The notes under the pieces: generated by a model
What the model saw: only the letters and a program-made list of their open reading frames with translations
Databases searched by the model: none
Told to the model about the DNA's origin: nothing
Program-made: the position numbers and the translations under genes
NCBI GenBank assembly: GCA_016712345.1
Contig: JADJRH010000001.1
Coordinates: forward strand, 3,720,001-3,784,000
From: Polyangiaceae bacterium
Lineage (GTDB): Bacteria; Myxococcota_A; Polyangia; Polyangiales; Polyangiaceae
Direction: 5' to 3'
DNA length: 64,000 bases
Shown here: positions 53,068-61,300 of the stretch, piece after piece
Numbering within the stretch: the stretch's first letter is position 1
Layout: every line of letters begins with the position of its first letter

Positions 53068-53098
53068 GTGTACACATTTGACCAAAATAAAATGTACA
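53068..53098. repeat. GTGTACAC palindrome plus near-copy
   Basis: An exact GTGTACAC (53068-53075, extended to ATGTGTACACAT) is followed by AATGTACACAAAG at about 53090, in the short convergent intergenic space before the molybdopterin enzyme gene. Confidence 0.85.
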
Positions 53099-53129
53099 CA
53101 AAGACGTCCGCGTTTATAAAGCGAAGACA

Positions 53130-53840
53130 TCAAGGTTGACCGTAGCGGTCGTTGTACCAAGGCAATGCGGTGTTTGAATAACCGCGAACCTCCCAGAATC
53201 CCGGGCGATCGCGCTCGGCAAACGTGATGCGCTTGATCCATTTGGCGCCTTTCCAAGCGTAGAGCTGGGGCGTGATCATGCGCACCGGTCCACCGTGTTC
53301 TCGCGCGAGGGGTGCACCTTCCCATGTGTGCACAAGCATCACGTCGGGTTGGACAGCCTCTTCGAGCGAGACATTTGTTGTGTACGCAATGCGTGTACCG
53401 GGGGCCACGTCGTAGGCCTCGATCCAAACGTGGCGGGCGTCGGGTGCAACGTTCATCAGGTTGGCGAGGTCCACGAAACGAACGCCTTTCCAGCGGTTGT
53501 CCATGCGGCTCCAACCGGTGACGCAGTGAAAGTCGGACACATCTTCGGTTTGGGGCAGAGCGCAGAATTCTTCGAATGAAAATGTGCGCGGCGCCTGCAC
53601 CAACCCGTCCACGGTGAGCGTCCACGACCGAGTATCGACGCGGGGTACATCGCCCAGGTCGAGCACGGGCCAGTTTTTCACTTCACGCTGATCCACCGGC
53701 AATTTGGGCATGCCGTGCGTGTTGGACGGCCCTGAGCCCTGCGGCGCGAGGCCTTGAAATGTGCCTTTTTCGCGCGCGGCCTGTCGCTCGGCAAAAGCTT
53801 GGCGTCGTTCGTAGAGCGGACGAATCTTGGCGTTCTTCAC
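53130..53840 (-). CDS. molybdopterin-dependent oxidoreductase (SUOX/YedY fold)
   Basis: A 236-residue protein with the sulfite-oxidase/YedY core: WTLTVDGLVQAPRTFSFEEFCALP, then the molybdenum ligand Cys in DFHCVTGWS, then VRFVDLANLMNV, HGGPVRMITPQLYAWKGAKWIKRITF. No signal peptide is seen, so it is probably cytoplasmic. It uses Mo-molybdopterin to oxidise or reduce an oxygen-containing substrate; the MsrPQ role of YedY is not supported, since no partner is adjacent. It faces the small membrane-protein genes convergently. Confidence 0.85.
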   Translation of the reverse strand: MKNAKIRPLYERRQAFAERQAAREKGTFQGLAPQGSGPSNTHGMPKLPVDQREVKNWPVLDLGDVPRVDTRSWTLTVDGLVQAPRTFSFEEFCALPQTEDVSDFHCVTGWSRMDNRWKGVRFVDLANLMNVAPDARHVWIEAYDVAPGTRIAYTTNVSLEEAVQPDVMLVHTWEGAPLAREHGGPVRMITPQLYAWKGAKWIKRITFAERDRPGFWEVRGYSNTALPWYNDRYGQP

Positions 53841-53888
53841 AGAGCTGAACAGTGGCGGCGCTCGGCCCCGGAAACAAGGGTGCGCGCG

Positions 53889-54455
53889 TTATCCGCGGCC
53901 CGCGCGGCGCGTTCCCGCGGGGGGTTCGCGTTCACTCTCCGTGGGCACGTTGCGGAGGTACGCAAACTTCTCAGGGAAGCGCACGCTCGACAGTTCTGCG
54001 CCGAGCTTTTCGTTAAGTTGAGCAACGAGTGTCCACAACTGTTCGCGATCCCCTTCAGGGATGCCGAGGTGGCGAAATACGCCTTCGACATCGTCGGGGC
54101 TGGCCGTTTTTGTCTGAGGGTTAAACCAACTCAACGCGGTTGTGATCCCGCGAACAACGGAGCTGCTGGACACCAAAAATACAGGCGTGACGCGGCCACC
54201 CAAGAACTCGTTTAGCTTTTTGCGTTGTGAAGAATTGGGGCCGCCGCCGTCGGTGAACACCACGGTTCGAACCCGGGGCACCACCGAGTCGTACGTGCGA
54301 ATGGTGGCCATATAGTCGTCCCATTCACGCTCGCTCGGCGGCGATGCCGTGTGCAGCACGACGCAGAGAATGTACGTGTCGGTTTCAAGAAACCCGTACA
54401 CCATATCCGGCCCTCGAAGGCCGTTTCTGCTTATGCCGTCTGCCACGTTTGTCAC
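53889..54455 (-). CDS. hypothetical protein, SpoIIAA/STAS-like fold possible
   Basis: The GTG at 54455 gives 188 residues. The central part reads like a small alpha/beta domain: DTYILCVVLHTASPPSEREWDDYM, then RTVVFTDGGGPNSSQRKKLNEFL, then VFLVSSSSVVRGITTALSWFNP. This pattern recurs in unannotated myxobacterial proteins; a STAS-like fold is a guess from strand/helix order. The C terminus is Arg/Glu/Pro-rich and probably disordered. A shorter start at 54403 is possible. Confidence 0.55.
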   Translation of the reverse strand: MTNVADGISRNGLRGPDMVYGFLETDTYILCVVLHTASPPSEREWDDYMATIRTYDSVVPRVRTVVFTDGGGPNSSQRKKLNEFLGGRVTPVFLVSSSSVVRGITTALSWFNPQTKTASPDDVEGVFRHLGIPEGDREQLWTLVAQLNEKLGAELSSVRFPEKFAYLRNVPTESEREPPAGTRRAGRG

Positions 54456-54538
54456 TCACGTACGAATAAATCGAAGGTTCACGGTAACACGGGCATTTAA
54501 GGGCGCACAAGGTTTCGGGGCGGACTCTCGCATGCCCC

Positions 54539-54568
54539 AGTTCCGCTCGTCAGAAGTTTGGTCCCGGC
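54539..54568 (+). repeat. 27-bp dispersed repeat, copy C
   Basis: It begins AGTTCCGCTCGTCAG and continues AAGTTTGGTCCCGG. It lies 16 bp past the end of the ThDP enzyme gene. Here it does not overlap a stop codon. Confidence 0.85.
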
Positions 54569-54583
54569 CGCGCGCCGCTGCGC

Positions 54584-56380
54584 TCAGCCGCCCTTGCGAG
54601 GAGACGGAGGGCCTTTTTGTTGGGGCAAGCGCAGCGAACGGGGCACGGCGCCGAGAGTGCCACTTACAAATTCACGAAGCGTGTGTACACGACCTCGGAG
54701 GGCTTCGGGCATTTCTTCAGGGTCAATGACTGTGTCGATCACGAAGGGCTTTTTTTCGACAAGTGCCCTTTTGAGTGCCTTGTTGAGTTCTTCAGGCGTT
54801 TCTACCCGAACTCCCACAGCGCCGAGGGAGCGTGCGATTGTCGCCACATCCAATTCGGATCGGAACGATGAGGAGGGGAGTTTGCGTTTTAACAGCAGTT
54901 GATCACCGTGATAGACCATTCCATGACCTCGATTGTTGAGCACAATCCAGATCACGGGCAGATCGTGTTCTACCGCTGTGTGAATTTCTACTCCACACAT
55001 CGCAAATGCCGCGTCTCCACCAATGGCAACAACGGTTTTGTCGGGGGCGGCCACTTTTCCACCAATGGAGGCAACCAGTCCATGGCCCATGGCGGCGTGA
55101 CCCATTCCTTGGAAAAACGTGCCTGGTTGTCGAATTTCGTAATAGTGAACCATCCACGAAAAGCAGTTTCCCGCGTCCACGAAAAACAGAGTGTCTTGGG
55201 GTAAGACTTTCTGCATCTCGGCAATCACACGCTGGGGTTTCATGGGCAGTGTGTCGGATGTGAGTTGGGCCGCATGATGGTGGCGCTGCACTTCTGTCCG
55301 AACGTGTGCGAGCGGATCTGACGGCCTGTTTGTCGGAGGAAACGTTTGCTCTCGAACGAGGTCGAGCAACATGTGCAGAGCGGCTTTTGCGTCCCCGACA
55401 ACACCCACGTCAGTGGCGTAGTTTTTCCCTATTTGTTCAGGATCAATGTCAATATGAATGAGGGCCTCGTGGGGTTGAAGGCGCCTGTCCCATGCGTGGG
55501 ATGCAAGTTCATTGAAGCTGGTTCCAACAGCCACAAGCACATCTACCCTGTCGCCGAGCAAATAGGCATCTGCGCGAGGATGGCCCGCAAATCCAAACAC
55601 CCCCAATGAGAGGGGATGATCTTCAGGAAAAACACCCTTTGCGTTTGGAGTGGAGGCCACCGGAATATTGAGTTGCGTGGCAAGGTCAAATAGCTCCTGA
55701 TGTGCACCGGACAAAAGCACGCCTGCGCCGGCCAAAATGCAGGGATTTTCTGCGAAGGCCAATAGCCACGCAGCCTCGCGGAGAGATGCGGTATCCACCG
55801 AACGCGACAGCATTCGAATTTGATGTTGCGGGATGGGTACATACGGAATGGGTCGCTTGGCGATGTCCGCCGGGATGTTGAGGTGAACGGGGCCGCGTTT
55901 TCCTGTCAGCGCGGTTCGAAGTGCGCGCCGCACCATGTCGGGCAGGTGTTCGTGCGAAACCAGCATGGTGGAGAGTTTGGTGACGGGTTTAAACAACTGC
56001 ACAAGGTCCACACCGAACTGGGTGCTTTCCTGGAGAGCGCCCTTTCCAAAAGCGCGCATGGCGACCTGCGCCGTGAGGAGCATGACTGGAATGCAATCTG
56101 TATACGAACAGGCGATTCCTGTAATAGCGTTGGTCGCGCCCGGACCTGTGGTTGTACAGCAGAGGCCAAGTGTACCTTTCACTCGGGCGTAGCCGTCGGC
56201 CATGAACGCTGCTCCCTGCTCGTGTTTGGCAAGGATGTGCGTCATCTTCCCGCGGTCGAATAAGGCTTCGTAGAGGGGGCTGATGGGCCCTCCCGGTATC
56301 CCAAAAATGGCATCGACCCCCTCGGCCTCCAATATTTCCAAGAGTGCGTGGATTGCAGGGGTTTCGGTGCTTGTTTCCAC
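54584..56380 (-). CDS. ThDP-dependent acetolactate synthase-type enzyme
   Basis: From the GTG at 56380 the product is 598 residues. It has the three-domain ThDP fold: pyrimidine domain with FGIPGGPISPLYEAL and catalytic Glu54 in KHEQGAAFMADGYARV; a central domain with TPNAKGVFPEDHPLSLGVFG and DVLVAVGTSFNE; and the diphosphate domain with GGDAAFAMCGVEIHTAVEHDLPVIWIVLNN. No small regulatory subunit is adjacent, so a catabolic or specialised carboligase is as likely as IlvB. The next gene upstream is a KAS III-like protein with a 53-bp gap, suggesting a joint pathway. An in-frame extension to 56497 overlaps that gene and was rejected. Confidence 0.85.
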   Translation of the reverse strand: METSTETPAIHALLEILEAEGVDAIFGIPGGPISPLYEALFDRGKMTHILAKHEQGAAFMADGYARVKGTLGLCCTTTGPGATNAITGIACSYTDCIPVMLLTAQVAMRAFGKGALQESTQFGVDLVQLFKPVTKLSTMLVSHEHLPDMVRRALRTALTGKRGPVHLNIPADIAKRPIPYVPIPQHQIRMLSRSVDTASLREAAWLLAFAENPCILAGAGVLLSGAHQELFDLATQLNIPVASTPNAKGVFPEDHPLSLGVFGFAGHPRADAYLLGDRVDVLVAVGTSFNELASHAWDRRLQPHEALIHIDIDPEQIGKNYATDVGVVGDAKAALHMLLDLVREQTFPPTNRPSDPLAHVRTEVQRHHHAAQLTSDTLPMKPQRVIAEMQKVLPQDTLFFVDAGNCFSWMVHYYEIRQPGTFFQGMGHAAMGHGLVASIGGKVAAPDKTVVAIGGDAAFAMCGVEIHTAVEHDLPVIWIVLNNRGHGMVYHGDQLLLKRKLPSSSFRSELDVATIARSLGAVGVRVETPEELNKALKRALVEKKPFVIDTVIDPEEMPEALRGRVHTLREFVSGTLGAVPRSLRLPQQKGPPSPRKGG

Positions 56381-56433
56381 GTCGTTTGGTGAGCCTTTCT
56401 GCGGTTTACTCAGTGTGCGGTTTGGCCTGTGGC

Positions 56434-57420
56434 CTACCTGCGAATCAACATGGCTGCGAAATGGGCACCCGGGCTCGGGGCCAAAAAGACAACCCAATCG
56501 GTGTCGATTTCAGACTGCCGTTCTGAAAGCGTCATTGGAATGGAAGCAACTCCGGGATCGCCGTATCGATCCATTGTGAGAAGATGCGCTCTGGGCCCAA
56601 TCTCCGACGCCCAGTGCTCCATCAGGCGTTTGCTGCCTTGATGTGAAACCAGCGTTACGTCGCTCGGACGAAGGTGATGTTTCTTCAGCAGCATGGATGC
56701 GAGTCTGGGCGGCTCCGGTAAGCCGTATTTCGCAAACGACCGCGCCCCTCGTTCGTCGATTTCAAACGTCGCAATCGGCAAACCACGCTCGTCGGCGTGA
56801 TACGTCTCGGTGCCCCCTCGCTCAATCATACGCGAGCTGAGCGTCATGCCGTGATAATCGTCGTCGCCGGTGAAAGTGCGCTCCAGATAGTCAATGAATA
56901 CCCATTGTTCACTTGCTCCAACCACGGCCGCGCCGGCCCCGTCACCCACCACTTGGGCCGCCGGGGAGTTCGGTACAACATGGCGAGACAGGCCGCTTCC
57001 ACACACAACAAGCACCCGTGAAGCGCGCGCTAAGAGGACGGCTTCAGCGGCCAATTGGCTGTTCTTAATAAAACCTGCAAACCCGGCTTCCACCGGAATC
57101 ACCTGGCAATCTGCGCTGAGGCCCAGGCTTTGGTGAACACGAAATAGACAATTGGGCAGCACGTACTCACTTGGCATCACGGTGCCGTAGAGCCTGTCGA
57201 TTTGATCGGCGCTCACGTGGGCGCGCGCCAACGCCTTTTGGGCCGCCGTTACAACGAGGCTCACTACGTCCTCACCGGGGGCAAGCAAACGGCGCTGGGT
57301 AAGCCTCTCAAAAATGTCGGAGGGCCCTTTTTCTACTTGAGCCGATGAATGTCCCACGGCGTCTGCAACGCCGGATGGAGCAGCATGGGCAAAGCTGAGA
57401 TAACCAATCGAAATGGACAT
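56434..57420 (-). CDS. KAS III (FabH)-like protein lacking the catalytic cysteine
   Basis: From the ATG at 57420 the product is 328 residues with the thiolase-superfamily FabH architecture: LVVTAAQKALARAHVSADQID, GDGAGAAVVGAS, LVSHQGSKRLMEHW, and YGDPGVASIPMTLSE at the end. The nucleophile position reads PVEAGFAGF where FabH has AAACAGF, so the Cys is Phe114. The Asn of YGNTSAAS is Asp; only the His of VSHQ is kept. It therefore cannot use the usual thioester condensation. A non-decarboxylating acyltransferase or structural partner is inferred. It is upstream of the ThDP enzyme on the same strand. Confidence 0.78.
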   Translation of the reverse strand: MSISIGYLSFAHAAPSGVADAVGHSSAQVEKGPSDIFERLTQRRLLAPGEDVVSLVVTAAQKALARAHVSADQIDRLYGTVMPSEYVLPNCLFRVHQSLGLSADCQVIPVEAGFAGFIKNSQLAAEAVLLARASRVLVVCGSGLSRHVVPNSPAAQVVGDGAGAAVVGASEQWVFIDYLERTFTGDDDYHGMTLSSRMIERGGTETYHADERGLPIATFEIDERGARSFAKYGLPEPPRLASMLLKKHHLRPSDVTLVSHQGSKRLMEHWASEIGPRAHLLTMDRYGDPGVASIPMTLSERQSEIDTDWVVFLAPSPGAHFAAMLIRR

Positions 57421-57659
57421 ACGCCGGGGCGCGCTGCGCCGACTGTTCATCGTTGCGAGCGCCGAATCAGATGGAGGCTCTCGAAAGGCTGGTTAGAAGC
57501 GCGCGACCACTTCACACGGGCTTTTGACCGTCGATCTCTCGTGTGACCGTACGCGCGCGGCAGATTCAGCTTTCGAGGCGCTGATGAACCCCATACCATC
57601 GCCGGCCAAGTCGTAAGTCAATAGAAATAGCGGGCGCATACCCCGTTTGGAGAGTGCTT

Positions 57660-57950
57660 ATGAAGATGCTCGTGTTGAGCCGAATGCTCCCCGCCGCGTC
57701 GCCGGAAGCCGTAAATAGTAAGCTCGCCGACGAAGCGCGAGGTGGGTGGGAACTCTATAAAGCGGGCTTCATTCGCGAGTGGTATTTTCGCACCGATCAG
57801 CCCGGCGTTGTCCTCATGATCGAAGCCGCAAACATGGAAGAGGCGCGTGCCACTTTGGCGACGTCGCCGCTCGCGCAGGCCGGTTTCATCGAGTTTGATG
57901 TGATCCCGCTCGGCGCTTATCTGCCGCTCGAAACGCTATTTGCGCGCTGA
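57660..57950 (+). CDS. small ferredoxin-fold protein (YCII/muconolactone isomerase-like)
   Basis: The ATG at 57660 follows GGAGAG. The 96-residue product has the alternating pattern of dimeric alpha-beta barrels: MKMLVLSRMLP, a helix, IREWYFRTDQPGVVLMIEAANMEEARATL, then FIEFDVIPLGAY. Proteins with this fold isomerise, oxidise or bind small aromatic compounds, but no catalytic residues are clear. It is divergent from the KAS III-like gene and overlaps the folB 3' end by 15 bp. Confidence 0.65.
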   Translation: MKMLVLSRMLPAASPEAVNSKLADEARGGWELYKAGFIREWYFRTDQPGVVLMIEAANMEEARATLATSPLAQAGFIEFDVIPLGAYLPLETLFAR

Positions 57951-58301
57951 GATTTCCACCGCAAACGCATCCACAGAAGCCGATGTGGGGGGCGCAAACT
58001 TCTTCACTTCAATGGTGACGCTCTCCGCGGGCGTCTCACCCAAGATTCTGTCAGCGAGCCTCTGCGCGAGCGTTTCGAGCAGCTTGTACGTTTTCTGAGT
58101 GCCTTCACTCACAACGATCGAAGCTATTTTTTCGTAGTCAAACACGCGCGAAAGGCTGTCGGCGCGGGGAAGACTCTGAATGGGAAGTTCAACAGTCACG
58201 TCGACGACGAAATCGCGGGGCAGATCCCGTTCGGCGCGGAGCGCTCCATGGCGAGCGCGAAACCGAATGTTGTGAAGTCGAATCTTGTAGGTGGAGATCA
58301 T
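57936..58301 (-). CDS. folB: dihydroneopterin aldolase family protein
   Basis: From the ATG at 58301 the product is 121 residues: YKIRLHNIRFRARHGAL at the N terminus, PRDFVVDVTVELP, FDYEKIASIVVSEG, KLLETLAQRLADRIL and VTIEVKKFAPP at the C terminus. These match FolB, which cleaves dihydroneopterin in folate synthesis. The conserved Glu after RARHGAL is shifted (AERDLP). An in-frame extension to 58331 upstream has no similarity. The gene stands apart from other folate genes. Confidence 0.88.
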   Translation of the reverse strand: MISTYKIRLHNIRFRARHGALRAERDLPRDFVVDVTVELPIQSLPRADSLSRVFDYEKIASIVVSEGTQKTYKLLETLAQRLADRILGETPAESVTIEVKKFAPPTSASVDAFAVEISARK

Positions 58302-58339
58302 TTGAAGCTTCGATTGGGGATCAATGGGCAATTCTGATT

Positions 58340-58347
58340 GTGTACAC
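58340..58347. repeat. intergenic GTGTACAC palindrome
   Basis: Exact 8-bp palindrome 39 bp upstream of the folB start, between folB and the DUF3857 lipoprotein gene. Confidence 0.9.
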
Positions 58348-58386
58348 AGTCAGACGGGGGCGGACTCGGGTGATTGAATCGCGGCG

Positions 58387-61300
58387 CTAACGCAGGCTGA
58401 TGACAACGTCGCGGTGAAGTGCTGTGTCGGCGCCTTTTGCAAACGCTTGAAAGCCTGCGTACGCATCGGGTTGAACACGTCCCGCGGGGATGTCCACCTT
58501 TCGAGTGATCCAAAGCGCGCCGGCCTCCACGCGATCGTTGACGGTGACCGTTCGGCCGCCGTTTTCGGCTGCAAACGTGCTGAGATCGCTTGTCACTTTG
58601 GCTCCTTCGGGCAGCACCACTTTTAGGTCTACCGCGGTGAGGCTGGCCATTGTTTCGCTGATGTAGATAGGCGTTTCACGCGTTGGCAAGTTGGCGAGCC
58701 CCGACAGGCGGAGGGTGAACGGCGGTGAAAGCACCAGTTCACGTCCACCGGATCCGGCCCGCAGTCGCGCAAAGTTGGGCATGCGCACTTTCATTTGAAG
58801 TGTGAGCGGCGCATCAAGGTCGTAGAGGTCCACGATCTCCAGCGAATCGAGCAACGCGCCGGGCAATGAGCGGGGCAAAAGACGGCTTTCGATTGTTTCT
58901 TCGATCTTCGACTCTGGAAGGCTTTCGAGCGCGTTTCGAAGGCCGATGGCGATTTGTCCTGCGTACTTTTGCGTGAGCACAATCGTGGCCGAACCGTCTT
59001 CGGCGAGCTTGGCAACACCGGACGAAGTGACGCCGTCGGCCGCGCCGGTGCTCGCCGTGGTTTCACGCGGAGCGCCCGGCTTGAGAACAATTGCAGGCTG
59101 GCCGCGGAGCCCGCTCGGAAGGAAGCCGAACGGTGCAAACTTGTCTCGAACGAGCATCCACTTCACACCGGCGGGCGTGGAGAGCCGCACCGCGAGCGCG
59201 CCGAACGTTTCAGTTTCGCTCATAGGGCCGAGAGGCGGAGCGGCCAGCCGATCGCGCACAAGGCCAAGCGAGACGTCGATATTCAGCAGCCGACAAAGGT
59301 ACATGAACGCTTCGGTGCGATTGCCGCTCTTGCCCATAATCGAGCGGCGCGGATCACTTTCGTTGGCGGGCTCCACTTCGGTGACAACCCATCGGTAAAT
59401 GCGTCGCGCCTTTTCTTCAGCTGAAAGCGTGCTCGCGGCGGCAAGCGCGGCGGCCGAAGGAGCCGATTTTTTAGCGCCGCCCGCGCTTTCTTTGGGTTCA
59501 TCCGCGTTGTCGGGCGGAGGTTCTTCGTCGCCTTCGGCGGCAGGTTTTTTCGCTTTCTTTTGCGGCTCTTCGTGGGCCATTTCGGCAACGATTTCGAGAG
59601 CGCGTTTTGCGAGCCGCGGATCGCGCGGAGTTTCGTCCGACGCGGCGTCCACAAGGCGCGCGATCAAGTCGGGAAGGTTGATGCCCCAGCCGATGCGTAC
59701 ATTTGGCAAAAACTCAGCGACCGGTGCGCTGGCCGGCTCTTCGGGCAACGCGGGGCTTTTATCAACGCGCCATCGTCGCACAACAAGCGCGCCGGTTTCG
59801 GTCACCGTGGGCTTCGGAACGGGGCCGCCCACCTCAATGTCGAGCGGCCGCGTCCGCGGTGAAACCACCACGAACTCGCTTCGGAAGTAGGGAACGCTTT
59901 CTTCACGAAAGAGCCAGCGCGGGCCTTCAAATGTGCGTCCGTGCGGGCCGTCGCTTCGGGGCGCAAAGATCTGTTCGGTTTCAATGTAGTCGCCGACTTC
60001 GAGCATCGGCATGGTGACGGTGGGTTTGCCTGAAACGATCTCGGGCTCAAAAATACGGCCGTCGCGTTTTACTGTGCGGGCTTTGAGAGCAATGCCGCGC
60101 AGCCGCTGTTCCGCCAACTCTTGAATGGCCTCGCGCGACTGAATGCAAATGATCTCGTGTTCGAGCATGCGTGCGGTGCCGTCCGGGTGTACCCAAAGCG
60201 CCGCATAATCGAGCACTCGCGCAGCGGTTCCCGGCATTGTCACGCCGCTCGCTGCGTACTCTGCAATCACTTTTTTGCCGTCGATTCGGTACGGAGAAAG
60301 CTCCGTCATTCCGTCCAGCAACTCCGCTGCGTCTCGCAGCGCCGACGGATCGGCACCGGCCTGAATGCTGTCCACAATGGCCTTGCGAACGGCGTTGCGA
60401 TCACCCGCGGCAAAACGGGCGTCGGCGAGAGCGAGGCGCGCGGACGTGTCTTCGGGATTTTTTTCGAGCGCCTTTTCGAGCTTGTCCACGCTCTCCGTTT
60501 TTTGCCCCGCGCGCACGAGCAAATCGGCAATTCGAAGTGCGACGTCGCGCCGATCTTTGCGCCGCGCGCCGAGCTTTTTCAGCTCCACGATCGCCGCTTG
60601 GTAGTCGCGCCGCGCAAGCGCTCGATCGAGTTCAATCTCCGCGTCGGGATCTAATTTTTGAATGTGCGCCGCGACCTCGTCGGCCTTTTTCAAGTCGCCT
60701 TCGTCTTCGTAGATGCTCAGGAGATCGGGCAAGATTGCCATATCGTCGGGGAAGCGCTGCGCCGCGGCTTTGATTGTCCGAACGCGTTCGGCGCGCCACC
60801 CGAGGTCGGAGTACATCGCGGCAAGGCTCTTCGAAAAGTCGGGAACCTCTGAAAAGCGCTCGGCCAGCGCCGACATGGTTCGCGCGGCCTCGGGAACGCC
60901 GCTTTTGTCGGCCTCGTCGAGAACAAGCCACATCTGCGGCCACCACAGATCCGGATCTTTTTTGGCTGCGCGTTGGCGAATTTCTTTCACGAGATCGCGC
61001 GCATCGTTCTGAGGGTACACAGGGTCGCGCTCCACGAACGCGGCGAGAACGCTGAGCGCCGGGCCGGTGGCTTTTTCGCGATCGTCTGTGAGCGGCGCAA
61101 AGAGCACCGAAGCCACATCGTCTTGATTGTCGACATGCGCCAAATAGGCGGCGAGATAACGCGCGATCGGATCTTGCGTATCGGTGGCCGTGGGCGACTC
61201 CGGTGTACCTTTCTGCGCGGGTACACCGAGCGCTGCGAGAAACGGCGCGAGCGGATTGGGATCGGGCAAGATCTCCGGAGGAACGAGCGAATAAGGCGCC

